Assembly: GCA_038250905.1 (NCBI GenBank)
Contig: JBBSBV010000003.1
Coordinates: 106,837 to 170,836, forward strand
Length of the DNA: 64,000 bases
DNA from: JAENVU01 sp038250905
GTDB taxonomy: Bacteria; Actinomycetota; Acidimicrobiia; IMCC26256; JAENVU01
Reading direction: 5' to 3'
Within the stretch, counting starts at the first letter, position 1, and each line of letters starts with the position of its first letter. Both the position numbers and the translations under genes were made by a program. Below, piece after piece: positions 34,043 through 42,486 of this stretch. The notes below the pieces were generated by a model. The model had not been told where the DNA came from. It ran no database searches and saw nothing but the letters and a program-made list of their open reading frames with translations.

Positions 34043-34693
34043 GTGAAAATTGGAGTGCTCGGAGCGACGGGGCCTGCAGGCCGAGGATTAGCAGCGCGGT
34101 TGAGTGACGTCGGTTTCGACGTGCTGGCCGGCTCGCGTGAGCGACAGAAGGCCGAGGTCGTGGTCAACGAGCTGACGGCCGAATGGGGCGACCGGGTTTC
34201 GCGGATCACGCCGGCGAACAACCAGGCTGCCTGTGACGCCGAGGTCGTGGTCCTCGCCGTCCACGCCGACGCCGCGCTCGCGACCGCCAAGTACTTCGCC
34301 GATCAGCTCTCGGGCAAGATCGTCGTCTCGATGGCCAACCACCTCGAGAAGCACGGCACCGAGTTCAACGCGGTGCTGCCTCCCCACGGCTCGATCGCCA
34401 AGGAGATGCAGGCGCTCTTGTGGCGTTCGGAGGTGGTGACGGCGTTCCACCTGGTGCCGGCGGCGGAGTTCGCGAACCTGAACGAGAAGATGGAGAGCGA
34501 CGTCGTGGCCTGTGGCAACGACGATCACGCCCGGTCGACGCTGATGGAGATCATCTCGGCCATTCCCGACCTACGTGCCTTCGACGGTGGGTCGCTCGAG
34601 AACGCGGTGGGCATGGAAACGTTTGCCGCGGTGTTGCTGACGATCAACATCCGGCACAAGGTCCGGGCCGGCCTCCGACTCTCGGGATTCTGA
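34043..34693 (+). CDS. npdG: F420:NADP oxidoreductase (NADPH-dependent F420 reductase)
   Basis: 216 aa. Rossmann motif VKIGVLGATGPAGRGLAARL at the very N-terminus, then VVLAVHADAAL and ENAVGMETFAAVLLTIN, typical of the family. It moves hydride between NADPH and deazaflavin F420, supplying the F420-dependent enzymes encoded nearby. GTG 34043 follows purine-rich GGAGG and AAGGA sequences. Four bp before mshC, so the two redox-cofactor genes share a transcript. Confidence 0.85.
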   Translation: MKIGVLGATGPAGRGLAARLSDVGFDVLAGSRERQKAEVVVNELTAEWGDRVSRITPANNQAACDAEVVVLAVHADAALATAKYFADQLSGKIVVSMANHLEKHGTEFNAVLPPHGSIAKEMQALLWRSEVVTAFHLVPAAEFANLNEKMESDVVACGNDDHARSTLMEIISAIPDLRAFDGGSLENAVGMETFAAVLLTINIRHKVRAGLRLSGF

Positions 34694-34697
34694 TCGC

Positions 34698-35876
34698 GTG
34701 ACCATCAACCTCTATTGCACGGCGCGCCGTGCGGTCGTCCCGTTCACTCCGGACCATCTGGTCCGCATGTACGTGTGCGGGATCACGCCGTACGACTCCA
34801 CCCACCTCGGCCACGCGGCCACGTATCTCACGTACGACCTCCTGATCCGCCGGCTCGAGGAGCTGGGCCATGAGGTCCACATGGTCCGCAACGTCACCGA
34901 CGTCGACGACTCGATCCTGCCGAAAGCGCGCGAGCTCGGGATCCCGTACCTCGAGTTGGCCGAGGCCGAACTCACCCGGTTCCGGGCCGACATGGAAGCG
35001 CTGGAGATGCGCCCGCCGATTGCCGAGCCGAGGGCGACCGAGACGATCGACGAGATCGTGTCGATCGTGGAGCGGCTCCTCGACTCGGGCCATGCGTATC
35101 TCACCCACGGGACCGCGTACTTCGACGTGTCGACGTTCCCCGCGTTCGGGGAGTTGTCGCACTACAGCGAGGACCAGATGGTCCGCCTCGCCCGCGCACG
35201 CGGCGGGAACCCCGACGACCCCCACCGCCGGAGCCCGCTCGACTTCGTGCTCTGGCAGCCGAGCGCGGCGGACGAGCCCGCGTGGCGCGCGCCGTTCGGC
35301 GTCGGCCGGCCCGGCTGGCACATCGAGTGTTCGGCGATGGCGATGCAGGAACTCGGCCCCACCATCGACATCCACGGGGGCGGCACCGACCTGATCTTTC
35401 CCCACCACGAATGCGAGATCGCGCAGAGCGAAGCGCTCACCGGGCAACCGTTCGTGCGCCACTGGCTGCACTCCGCGATGGTCGCCTACGAAGGCGAGAA
35501 GATGAGCAAGTCGCTGGGGAACCTCGTGTTCATCAGCGATCTCCGCCAGACGGCCGACCCACGTGCCATCCGGCTCGCGTTGATGCACCACCACTACCGG
35601 TCGGGCTTCGAATGGCACGACACCGACATCCAGGACGGCAACGCGTTGTTGCACCGGCTCCTGAATGCGGCCCGGTGCACGGCCGGTCCCGATCCGGCAC
35701 CGTTCGCGGCGCGGGTTCGCAACGCGATCGACGACGACCTCGACGCGCCGAAGGCGCTCGAGGCGCTCGGCGAGTTCGCCGACGCGATCCTCTCGGGCGG
35801 TGACGACGCGACGGCACCGGCCGTGCTCGGCGAACTGGGCGCGTTGATCGGCGTCAACGTCACCCGCCCGCTCTGA
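34698..35876 (+). CDS. mshC: Mycothiol ligase MshC (cysteine:GlcN-inositol ligase)
   Basis: ATP-dependent ligation of cysteine to GlcN-Ins, a late step of mycothiol synthesis. 392 aa: cysteinyl-tRNA-synthetase fold, with HLGH at residues 36-39, KMSKS at 268-272 and zinc ligands in YVCGITPYD (C27), IECS and HHECE. The length and the stretch YVCGITPYDSTHLGHAATY match MshC rather than CysS, which is longer and lacks this exact start. Indicates that the cell makes mycothiol. Confidence 0.87.
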   Translation: MTINLYCTARRAVVPFTPDHLVRMYVCGITPYDSTHLGHAATYLTYDLLIRRLEELGHEVHMVRNVTDVDDSILPKARELGIPYLELAEAELTRFRADMEALEMRPPIAEPRATETIDEIVSIVERLLDSGHAYLTHGTAYFDVSTFPAFGELSHYSEDQMVRLARARGGNPDDPHRRSPLDFVLWQPSAADEPAWRAPFGVGRPGWHIECSAMAMQELGPTIDIHGGGTDLIFPHHECEIAQSEALTGQPFVRHWLHSAMVAYEGEKMSKSLGNLVFISDLRQTADPRAIRLALMHHHYRSGFEWHDTDIQDGNALLHRLLNAARCTAGPDPAPFAARVRNAIDDDLDAPKALEALGEFADAILSGGDDATAPAVLGELGALIGVNVTRPL

Positions 35877-35879
35877 GCA

Positions 35880-36263
35880 TCAGCCCTCGGCTTTCTCCTT
35901 CAGCGGCACGAGCGCCTGCTGGTACATCCCGCCCAGCATGGGGGCCATCTCGTCCGGGGTGACCGAGACGTCCCAGACGACTTTGCTGCCGTCACCCTCG
36001 GGCGACACCGTGATGGTCGCCTCGTGGCTCTCGACCGGTGCGCCCTCGGTGATCGAGTACGTGAGCGCCTTGGCGTCCTCGTCCAGGTTCACGAGGTGCT
36101 CGCGAATCGTCATGCCCATCATCGACAGCACGCGGTCGTCACCCTCGGACTTCAACTCGTCGATGCCCGGCATCCAGCCCGCGAGACCGTGGAAGTCGCG
36201 GACGATGGCCCACGTGGTCTCGGGTGAGGCGTTGACGGTGATTTCGCTGCGGGCGTCGGCCAT
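35880..36263 (-). CDS. SRPBCC (START/Bet v1-like) family protein
   Basis: 127 aa helix-grip protein: SEITVNASPETTWAIVRDFHGLAGWMPGI opens the fold and VVWDVSVTPDE ends the sheet before the long C-terminal helix. Such proteins bind hydrophobic ligands; the ligand is not predictable. ATG 36263 follows GGAG by six bases. Convergent with mshC, 3-bp gap. Confidence 0.8.
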   Translation of the reverse strand: MADARSEITVNASPETTWAIVRDFHGLAGWMPGIDELKSEGDDRVLSMMGMTIREHLVNLDEDAKALTYSITEGAPVESHEATITVSPEGDGSKVVWDVSVTPDEMAPMLGGMYQQALVPLKEKAEG

Positions 36264-36340
36264 GGTGGGCTCCTCGGTGGGGAATCGGAAGGCGTGACCG
36301 TACTCCGCGAATCGTCCCCGAACCGGGGAAGGCCCACCGG

Positions 36341-36346
36341 TAACCT
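36341..36346 (+). promoter_or_regulatory. -10 box upstream of the thrS leader ORF
   Basis: TAACCT, seven bases, then ATG 36354 of a 10-codon ORF; consistent with a leaderless transcript that begins at the leader peptide. Confidence 0.4.
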
Positions 36347-36353
36347 CGCCCGC

Positions 36354-36386
36354 ATGAACCAGGCCCTGCACCAGGACAACCCATGA
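36354..36386 (+). other. Leader ORF (10 aa) coupled to thrS
   Basis: Encodes MNQALHQDNP and stops with a TGA that overlaps the thrS ATG (ATGA). It contains no threonine, so classical threonine attenuation is unlikely. It may deliver ribosomes to thrS, whose own start lacks a good Shine-Dalgarno. Confidence 0.4.
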
Positions 36387-38371
36387 GTCTCGTGACGATC
36401 ACGCTGCCCGACGGTTCCGCGCGCGAATACGAGTCCGGGGTGACGGGAGCCGAGATCGCGGCGAGCATCGGTCGCGGCCTGGCCAAGGCCGCACTGGCCG
36501 TCTCGGTCGACGGCGAGCTGGTCGATCTCACGCGTCCCATCGACCACGACGCCACCGTGGCCGTGGTGACCGGACCGTCGGACGAGGGCCGCGAGATCCT
36601 GCGGCACTCCACCTCACACCTCCTCGCTCAGGCCGTGTTCGACCTGTTCCCGGGCGCGAAGTACGCGATCGGCCCGGCCATCAGCGACGGCTTCTATTAC
36701 GACTTCGAACTCCCGAACGGTGCGCACTTCTCCGACACCGACCTCGATCGCATCGACGCCCGGATGCGCGAGATCATCAAGGAGAACCAGCCGTTCGAGC
36801 GGGAGGAACACAGCGCGGCAGAGGGCCAGGCGATCTTCGCCGACCAGCCGTTCAAGCTCGAGATCATCGCCAACGTCACGAGTGGTGCGGCCGACGACGA
36901 GGACGCCGGGGAAGTGGGCGGCGACGGTACCGTCGGCGTCTACAAGAACGTGCACGCCGACGGCTCCACCGCGTACGTGGACCTCTGCCGGGGACCGCAC
37001 GTGCCGGCGACGGGCAAGCTCGGCGCGTTCAAGCTCACGCGCGTCGCGGGTGCGTACTGGCGCGGCGACGAGAAGCGCCAGCAGCTCCAACGCATCTACG
37101 GCACGGCATGGGAGAGCAAGGACGCGCTCGCCGAGCACCTGCACCGACTCGAGGAAGCGGAGCGCCGCGACCATCGCAAACTCGGTGTCGAACTCGACCT
37201 GTTCTCGTTCCCGGACGAGGTCGGTTCCGGCCTCGCGGTCTTCCACCCCAAGGGCGGCACGATCCGGCGCGTGATGGAGGACTACTCGCGCGATCGGCAC
37301 GAGGCCGCGGGGTACGAGTTCGTCTACTCGCCGCACATCACGAAGGCGAACCTGTTCGAGACGAGTGGTCACCTCGACTGGTTCGCGGAGGGCATGTACC
37401 CGCCGATGGAGCTCGACGGCGGCACCGAGTACTACCTCAAGCCGATGAACTGCCCGTTCCACATCCTGATCTTCAAGAGCCGGACGCGCAGTTACCGCGA
37501 ACTCCCGCTGCGCATGTTCGAGTTCGGAACGGTGTACCGGTACGAGAAGTCGGGCGTGGTCCACGGGCTCACTCGGGCGCGCGGTTTCGCCCAGGACGAC
37601 GCCCATATCTTCTGCGCGCCCGACCAGGTGAAGACCGAGCTCGCCTCCCTCCTCGAGTTCGTCCTCGATCTCCTGCGCGACTACGGCCTCGACGACTTCT
37701 ACCTCGAGCTGTCGACCAAGCCGGAGGGCAAGGCGGCCGGCACCGACGAGGAGTGGGCGGAGGCCACCGAAGCGCTCCGCGAGGTCGCGGAAGGCGCCGG
37801 ACTCGACCTGGTGATGGACGAGGGCGGCGGTGCGTTCTACGGGCCGAAGATCTCGGTCCAGGCTCGCGACGCGATCGGCCGGACGTGGCAGATGTCGACC
37901 ATCCAGGTCGACACCCAACTGCCCCAGCGGTTCGACCTCCACTTCGTGGGAGCCGACAACGAACGGCACCGACCGATCATGATCCACCGTGCGCTGTTCG
38001 GATCGGTCGAGCGGTTCTTCGCCGTGCTGCTCGAGCACTACGCCGGCGCGTTCCCCACGTGGCTCGCACCGGTGCAGGTGAGCGTGCTTCCCGTCGCGGA
38101 CCGTCATCAGGGCTACGCGCAGCGCGTCGCCGACCGGTTGCATTCCGAGCGGTTGCGGGTCGAGGTGCTCGACGCCCACAACGACACCCTGGGCAACCGC
38201 GTGCGGCGGGCCAAGACCGAGAAGATCCCGTACGTGCTGGTGGTGGGGGACGACGACATGGAGCACACGACGGTCGGTGTCAACGCGCGTGGGAACGACG
38301 CGCCGGATCGCGGCGTGGCGTTGGAGGACTTCGTCGGCCGGATCACCCTCGAGGTGAGCGAGCGCCGATGA
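36383..38371 (+). CDS. thrS: Threonine--tRNA ligase
   Basis: 662-aa class II synthetase: TGS domain (1-60), editing domain with HSTSHLLAQAV, catalytic core with MNCPFHILIFKS, RMFEFGTVYRYEKSG and a C-terminal anticodon domain. Zinc ligands (Cys in MNCP, later His pair) are present. Starts in ATGA overlap with a 10-codon leader ORF and ends in ATGA overlap with the HIT gene, the same thrS-HIT-pgsA order as mycobacteria. Confidence 0.96.
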   Translation: MSLVTITLPDGSAREYESGVTGAEIAASIGRGLAKAALAVSVDGELVDLTRPIDHDATVAVVTGPSDEGREILRHSTSHLLAQAVFDLFPGAKYAIGPAISDGFYYDFELPNGAHFSDTDLDRIDARMREIIKENQPFEREEHSAAEGQAIFADQPFKLEIIANVTSGAADDEDAGEVGGDGTVGVYKNVHADGSTAYVDLCRGPHVPATGKLGAFKLTRVAGAYWRGDEKRQQLQRIYGTAWESKDALAEHLHRLEEAERRDHRKLGVELDLFSFPDEVGSGLAVFHPKGGTIRRVMEDYSRDRHEAAGYEFVYSPHITKANLFETSGHLDWFAEGMYPPMELDGGTEYYLKPMNCPFHILIFKSRTRSYRELPLRMFEFGTVYRYEKSGVVHGLTRARGFAQDDAHIFCAPDQVKTELASLLEFVLDLLRDYGLDDFYLELSTKPEGKAAGTDEEWAEATEALREVAEGAGLDLVMDEGGGAFYGPKISVQARDAIGRTWQMSTIQVDTQLPQRFDLHFVGADNERHRPIMIHRALFGSVERFFAVLLEHYAGAFPTWLAPVQVSVLPVADRHQGYAQRVADRLHSERLRVEVLDAHNDTLGNRVRRAKTEKIPYVLVVGDDDMEHTTVGVNARGNDAPDRGVALEDFVGRITLEVSERR

Positions 38372-38865
38372 CCATGGAGCGGCTCTGGGCCGGGTGGCGG
38401 TCGAGCTACATCGAGAGCATCGAAACGCACTCCCGCCCGTCGGGGTGCCTGTTCTGCGGGCTGCTCGAACTCGACGATGCAGAAGCTGAGATCCTCGAGC
38501 GCGCCGACCACTCATTCACGGTCATGAACGCGTACCCCTACACGTCGGGGCACGTGATGGTCGCCCCGCTCCGCCACGTCGCGTCGATCACCGAACTCGA
38601 CGCCGACGAAGGTGCCGCGCTCATGCACGCTGTCCAACGGGCGACCGCCACGATCGACGCGGTCTACCGGCCGGAGGGCATCAACGTCGGCGCCAACATC
38701 GGCCGCGCCGCCGGTGCCGGCGTGCCCGGCCACGTCCACGTGCACGTGCTGCCCCGCTGGAACGGCGACACCAACTTCATGACCTCGATCGCCGACGCCC
38801 GCGTGTTGCCCGAGAGCCTCCGCCAGTCTTACGACAAACTCCTCGCCGCCTGGCCCGTCCCCTGA
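38368..38865 (+). CDS. HIT-family AP4A phosphorylase-like protein
   Basis: 165 aa. Histidine triad H122-V-H124-V-H126 in GHVHVHVLPRW, and a zinc pair C27-x2-C30. Mycobacterial homologues beside thrS phosphorolyse Ap4A, a by-product of aminoacyl-tRNA synthetases, which fits the coupling with thrS. ATGA overlap upstream; a strong palindrome follows the stop. Confidence 0.87.
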   Translation: MTMERLWAGWRSSYIESIETHSRPSGCLFCGLLELDDAEAEILERADHSFTVMNAYPYTSGHVMVAPLRHVASITELDADEGAALMHAVQRATATIDAVYRPEGINVGANIGRAAGAGVPGHVHVHVLPRWNGDTNFMTSIADARVLPESLRQSYDKLLAAWPVP

Positions 38866-38866
38866 G

Positions 38867-38920
38867 GCGTTCTCGCACACGAACTTCACGCCAGGGCGTG
38901 CAGTTCGCGTGCGAGAACGC
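38867..38920. terminator. 26-bp inverted repeat after the HIT gene
   Basis: Left arm 38867-38892, right arm 38895-38920: 26-bp arms with only two mismatches around a 2-nt centre (GCGTTCTCGCAC at the outer end). No T-tract. It may be a bidirectional terminator or a REP-like repeat. Confidence 0.55.
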
Positions 38921-38928
38921 GGTGTCGG

Positions 38929-38934
38929 TAGCGT
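38929..38934 (+). promoter_or_regulatory. -10 box, leaderless start of the 168-aa gene
   Basis: TAGCGT, seven bases, then GTG 38942, just downstream of the palindrome. Confidence 0.4.
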
Positions 38935-38941
38935 CTGCGTC

Positions 38942-39448
38942 GTGACCGAACCCGTCGAGCCCTCCGAGCAACCCCGAGAAACTGACGACTCGCTGCCCGG
39001 GGATCTCGACGTCACCAACTTCGTCGGTCCCACCGTGTTCCCCGACAACGGCAAGCGACGGATCACCGGCACCATCCACCTCGTGATCGCCGCCGGGTGT
39101 CTCGCCCAGTACGCGCAGAGCGGAAACCAGGGCCTGCTCGCGGTCGGCATCATCCTGGCGCTGCTCGGCGCCTACCACTTCGTTGCCGGTTGGAAGACCG
39201 GGATTAACGAGACCGAGGCCCTCGCAGTCGCGAGCCGGACGGTCGGGTTCCCGGTGGGCCACGCGTCGGCGCAGCTCGCGTGGTACGGGATCCGCAGCCG
39301 GCCGGCGTGGCGCATCCTGCTCTACAGCGCGGACGAGCCGCCGAGCCTGCGCGGACTCGTCGAGTGCGACGCGGTCGACGGCCGCGTGATGGGGGAGTAC
39401 ACCGAACGCAACCCGGAGGACTGGTCCGAGTTCGGCCTCGGTGGCTGA
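38942..39448 (+). CDS. Hypothetical membrane protein (168 aa)
   Basis: An acidic N-terminus (1-35) precedes one or two membrane segments (about 38-70, TIHLVIAAGCLAQYA and GLLAVGIILALLGAYHFVAGW). A cytoplasmic-looking domain follows, with FPVGHASAQLAWYGIRSRPAWRILLYSADEPPS. No family recognised. Own -10 box. It lies between thrS/HIT and the phosphatidylinositol genes, where mycobacteria have nothing comparable; a role in envelope lipid metabolism is only a guess. Confidence 0.65.
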   Translation: MTEPVEPSEQPRETDDSLPGDLDVTNFVGPTVFPDNGKRRITGTIHLVIAAGCLAQYAQSGNQGLLAVGIILALLGAYHFVAGWKTGINETEALAVASRTVGFPVGHASAQLAWYGIRSRPAWRILLYSADEPPSLRGLVECDAVDGRVMGEYTERNPEDWSEFGLGG

Positions 39449-39507
39449 CCGCCTGCACGACCCACTGGCGGGCCGGCCGGCGCGGTCGGGTGACCGGTGT
39501 GACCCGG

Positions 39508-39513
39508 TAGCGT
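39508..39513 (+). promoter_or_regulatory. -10 box for the sulfatase-like gene
   Basis: TAGCGT, nine bases, then ATG 39523. Confidence 0.35.
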
Positions 39514-39522
39514 TCCCGCCTC

Positions 39523-41601
39523 ATGCAAGGGGCTGACGCGTCACGCAGGATCGGTCCGTGGCGCACCGAAGCTCGCCGCGGGGCAGAGCTGGTCGGCGTC
39601 TTCGGACTCGCGATCGCGCAACCGACCTTCGACCTGCTCGGCAAGAACGCGGGCCTCTTCGTGGCGTGGAACGCGACCGTGCCGCGCACGCTCGCGCTCG
39701 TCGCGCTGGTGATCCTCGGCCCCGCGCTCGCCGCCCTGGCCGTCGAGATGCTCGTCGGCGTCGTGCTCCCTCGGGCGCGGCCGGCGGCGCACACCGCGAT
39801 GCTCGCGCTCGGGATCGGCGTCATCGTGGCCGAAGCCGTGAAGCACGCGTCCGATCTCGGCCCGGTCCCGCTGTACTGCCTCGGGGTCGTCGGGGCGGTG
39901 GGCGCGTTCGTGCTCGTCGCACGACTGCCGGTGCTGCACACGTGGCTCGGCTATCTCTCCATCGCGCCGTTCGGCTTCGCGGCGCTGCTGCTCTTCGCGT
40001 CCCCGGCGTCGACGGTGGTCTTCGACTCGCAACCGGCGGCGGCCGCCGTGACGGTCGCGCACCCGCATCGCGTCGTGATGATCGTGCTGGACGAGTTTCC
40101 GCTGACCTCGCTCCTCGACGGGCACGGCAACATCGACGCGCAGCTGTATCCCAACTTCGCGAAGTTGGCCGGCACCGCCACCTGGTACCGAAACGACACG
40201 ACGGTCGCGCCCTACACGGAGGCCGCCGTTCCGGCGATCCTGACCGGCCAACTCCCGAAACCCGGTCAGAAGGTGCCGGTCACCGCGGAGCACCCGCACA
40301 ATCTCTTCACGCTGCTCGGCCGCACGTACGACCTCAACGTGCACGAGTCGGTGACCCGGTTGTGCCCGACGTCTGCATGTCCACCGCACAACCGGTCGGT
40401 CGGCGCGCATCCCGGGGTGCGCGGGATGTTGCAGGACGTCTCCACCATCTGGTCCGACTTCGCCGACCCGGCCAACCGGGACGCGCCCGGCTTCGCCGGA
40501 CTCGGGGGCGAGGACACGCAGGCGGTCCTCACGGCGAACGGTTTCGTGAACTCGTTGCAACCGAGCACGCGCCCCCGCCTCGACTTCCTCCACGTGCTGC
40601 TGCCCCACTTCCCGTGGCACTACCTGCCGACGGGCCAGGACTACGCCGCCCTCCCGGGGCACACCAATGGACTCCACGGACAGAACTGGGCCAACCAGCA
40701 GGTGGCCGACCTGTCGCGTGTCCGCCACCTACTCCAGGTCCAGGCCACCGACACCTTCATCGGGCAGGTGGTCGCGAAGTTGCAGGCGCTCGGCGTCTAC
40801 GACGACACGCTGCTCGTGGTGACCGCCGACCACGGGGTGTCATTCCGCGGGGGCGGACCGATCCGGGGTGTGACCACGGCATCGGTTCCCGACATCGCGT
40901 GGACCCCGTTGTTCATCAAGGCCCCGGGCCAGACCGTCGGCGCGACCGACGACGGCGCGACCGAGTCGATCGACATCCTGCCGACCATGGCCCAACACCT
41001 CGGTGTCACCATGCCGTGGAAGGTCGACGGGGCGTCGCTGCTCGGACCGCGGCGCACCGATCCCACGTTCCCGCTCTTCGAGTGGTCGCGCAGTGTCCTG
41101 CGCCCGCCACCGGGACGGCACTTCCTCACGCTGCCGCGCGCACCGGGTTTCGCCTCCGTGCGCGCCGCCCGTGCGGCCGCCCCGAACCGGTTCGCCGATC
41201 TCCGGGTGTTCCGGGTCGGTCGGTACGCCGACCTGCTCGGCACCGTCGCCCACCCCGACGCGCACAAGGATCCGGCCGTGGTCACGCTCGACGGTCCGTT
41301 GCGCTACCTCGCGGTGGACCAGGCCACGGCCAAGGCCCAGTACGCGGCGATCCACGGCGTCACCACCATGGCGGCCGCCGGTCGACCGCTCGTGGTCGCG
41401 GTGAACGGTGTCGTGGCCGGATTGAGCTTCACGTATCGCGCCCCCGGGTCGGATCACACCGAGTTCTGGGGCACGCTCGTGCCGCGCTTCTTCCACAACG
41501 GTCGGAACTTCGTGCAGGTGTACGCGATCGACGGTCCGGTCGGCGCGCCGCGTCTCCACCTGCTGGGCTCGCCCTCGGTCCCGGTGGCGAAACCGGCCTG
41601 A
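39523..41601 (+). CDS. Membrane sulfatase/phosphoglycerol-transferase-like protein
   Basis: 692 aa. Five or so hydrophobic segments in the first 170 residues are followed by an extracytoplasmic alkaline-phosphatase-superfamily domain: HRVVMIVLDEFPLTSLL, the putative nucleophile threonine in APYTEAAVPAILTG, and TADHGVSF. The formylglycine motif CxPxR is absent, so it is not a classical sulfatase; the layout resembles LTA-synthase-type phosphoglycerol transferases. The location before the PI genes suggests envelope glycolipid decoration, unproven. Confidence 0.72.
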   Translation: MQGADASRRIGPWRTEARRGAELVGVFGLAIAQPTFDLLGKNAGLFVAWNATVPRTLALVALVILGPALAALAVEMLVGVVLPRARPAAHTAMLALGIGVIVAEAVKHASDLGPVPLYCLGVVGAVGAFVLVARLPVLHTWLGYLSIAPFGFAALLLFASPASTVVFDSQPAAAAVTVAHPHRVVMIVLDEFPLTSLLDGHGNIDAQLYPNFAKLAGTATWYRNDTTVAPYTEAAVPAILTGQLPKPGQKVPVTAEHPHNLFTLLGRTYDLNVHESVTRLCPTSACPPHNRSVGAHPGVRGMLQDVSTIWSDFADPANRDAPGFAGLGGEDTQAVLTANGFVNSLQPSTRPRLDFLHVLLPHFPWHYLPTGQDYAALPGHTNGLHGQNWANQQVADLSRVRHLLQVQATDTFIGQVVAKLQALGVYDDTLLVVTADHGVSFRGGGPIRGVTTASVPDIAWTPLFIKAPGQTVGATDDGATESIDILPTMAQHLGVTMPWKVDGASLLGPRRTDPTFPLFEWSRSVLRPPPGRHFLTLPRAPGFASVRAARAAAPNRFADLRVFRVGRYADLLGTVAHPDAHKDPAVVTLDGPLRYLAVDQATAKAQYAAIHGVTTMAAAGRPLVVAVNGVVAGLSFTYRAPGSDHTEFWGTLVPRFFHNGRNFVQVYAIDGPVGAPRLHLLGSPSVPVAKPA

Positions 41602-41743
41602 GCGAGGCGCGCCGGTACGAGCCGGACCGACACCACGTGCGGCGCGGTCGCTTCACGCTCCGTGGCCATGTCGGGGGCGAGAACGCCCTGGTGGTACCGT
41701 TCTGGCCTCGTCGCCGCCATCTCCCGAGGGAGTGCGAACGCAC

Positions 41744-42484
41744 ATGCTCGACGGCCATCTCCGCGCCACGGTTTCGCGTGGACTGACACCGATAGGTCAA
41801 GGGTTCGAGCGCGCCGGCATCGGACCCGATTCGTTGACGCTGCTCGGTCTCGTGTGCTCCGTGGGGACCGCACTGCTCATCGGATCCGGCCACCTGTTGT
41901 GGGCGACGCTCGCGTTGACGCTCAGTGGTCTGGTCGATCTCCTCGACGGACTGGTGGCGCGCAGTTCCGGGCGGGCCTCACCGCGCGGCGCGTTCTTCGA
42001 TTCGGTCATGGACCGCGCGTCCGACGCGATGGTCTTCGGTGGGGTCGCGTGGTACCTCGGGCGCGACAGCGGACGCCTCCCGGTCCTGGCGCTCACCGCC
42101 GCTGCGCTGGCGATGCTCATCTCCTACGAGCGGGCCAAGGCGGAAGCCCTCGGGTACGACGCGCGCGGTGGCCTCATGGAACGGGCCGAGCGCATGGTCA
42201 TGCTCGGGATCGGCCTCGTGTTCGACGTCCTGGTCCCCGTGTTGTGGATCATGGTCGCGCTCATGGTCGTCACCGCGATCCAGCGCTTCGTGAAGGTGTG
42301 GTCCCAGGCCTCGGGTGACGTGCCCGCACGCCGGCCCCGGCCCGGACCACGACCGCGTCACCGCCGCGCGGGTCCAGCCGAGGGCGAAGCGGGCACCGCG
42401 CAGAGCCGTTGGCGTACGAGCGCCCGGTCGAGTGGTCAACGCGCGGTACGCACCCCGCGGACCACGCGTCGCAGCCGCCCGTAG
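41744..42484 (+). CDS. CDP-alcohol phosphatidyltransferase, phosphatidylinositol-phosphate synthase (PgsA1-like)
   Basis: 246-aa membrane enzyme. The full CDP-alcohol motif is present: D65-x2-D68-G69-x2-A72-R73-x8-G82-x3-D86-x3-D90. With the acyltransferase and pimA following, it most likely makes phosphatidylinositol phosphate, the base of PI mannosides. The last 60 residues are Arg/Pro-rich. ATG 41744 is preferred (GAGGGAG 11 bases upstream); a GTG at 41732 is possible. Confidence 0.87.
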   Translation: MLDGHLRATVSRGLTPIGQGFERAGIGPDSLTLLGLVCSVGTALLIGSGHLLWATLALTLSGLVDLLDGLVARSSGRASPRGAFFDSVMDRASDAMVFGGVAWYLGRDSGRLPVLALTAAALAMLISYERAKAEALGYDARGGLMERAERMVMLGIGLVFDVLVPVLWIMVALMVVTAIQRFVKVWSQASGDVPARRPRPGPRPRHRRAGPAEGEAGTAQSRWRTSARSSGQRAVRTPRTTRRSRP

Positions 42485-42486
42485 CC

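Noticed and set aside
34698..35876. Cysteinyl-tRNA synthetase
   Set aside because: Shares the fold and KMSKS, but the 392-aa length and the N-terminal block fit mycothiol ligase MshC better.
39523..41601. Classical sulfatase
   Set aside because: The CxPxR formylglycine motif is missing; a threonine occupies the nucleophile region.
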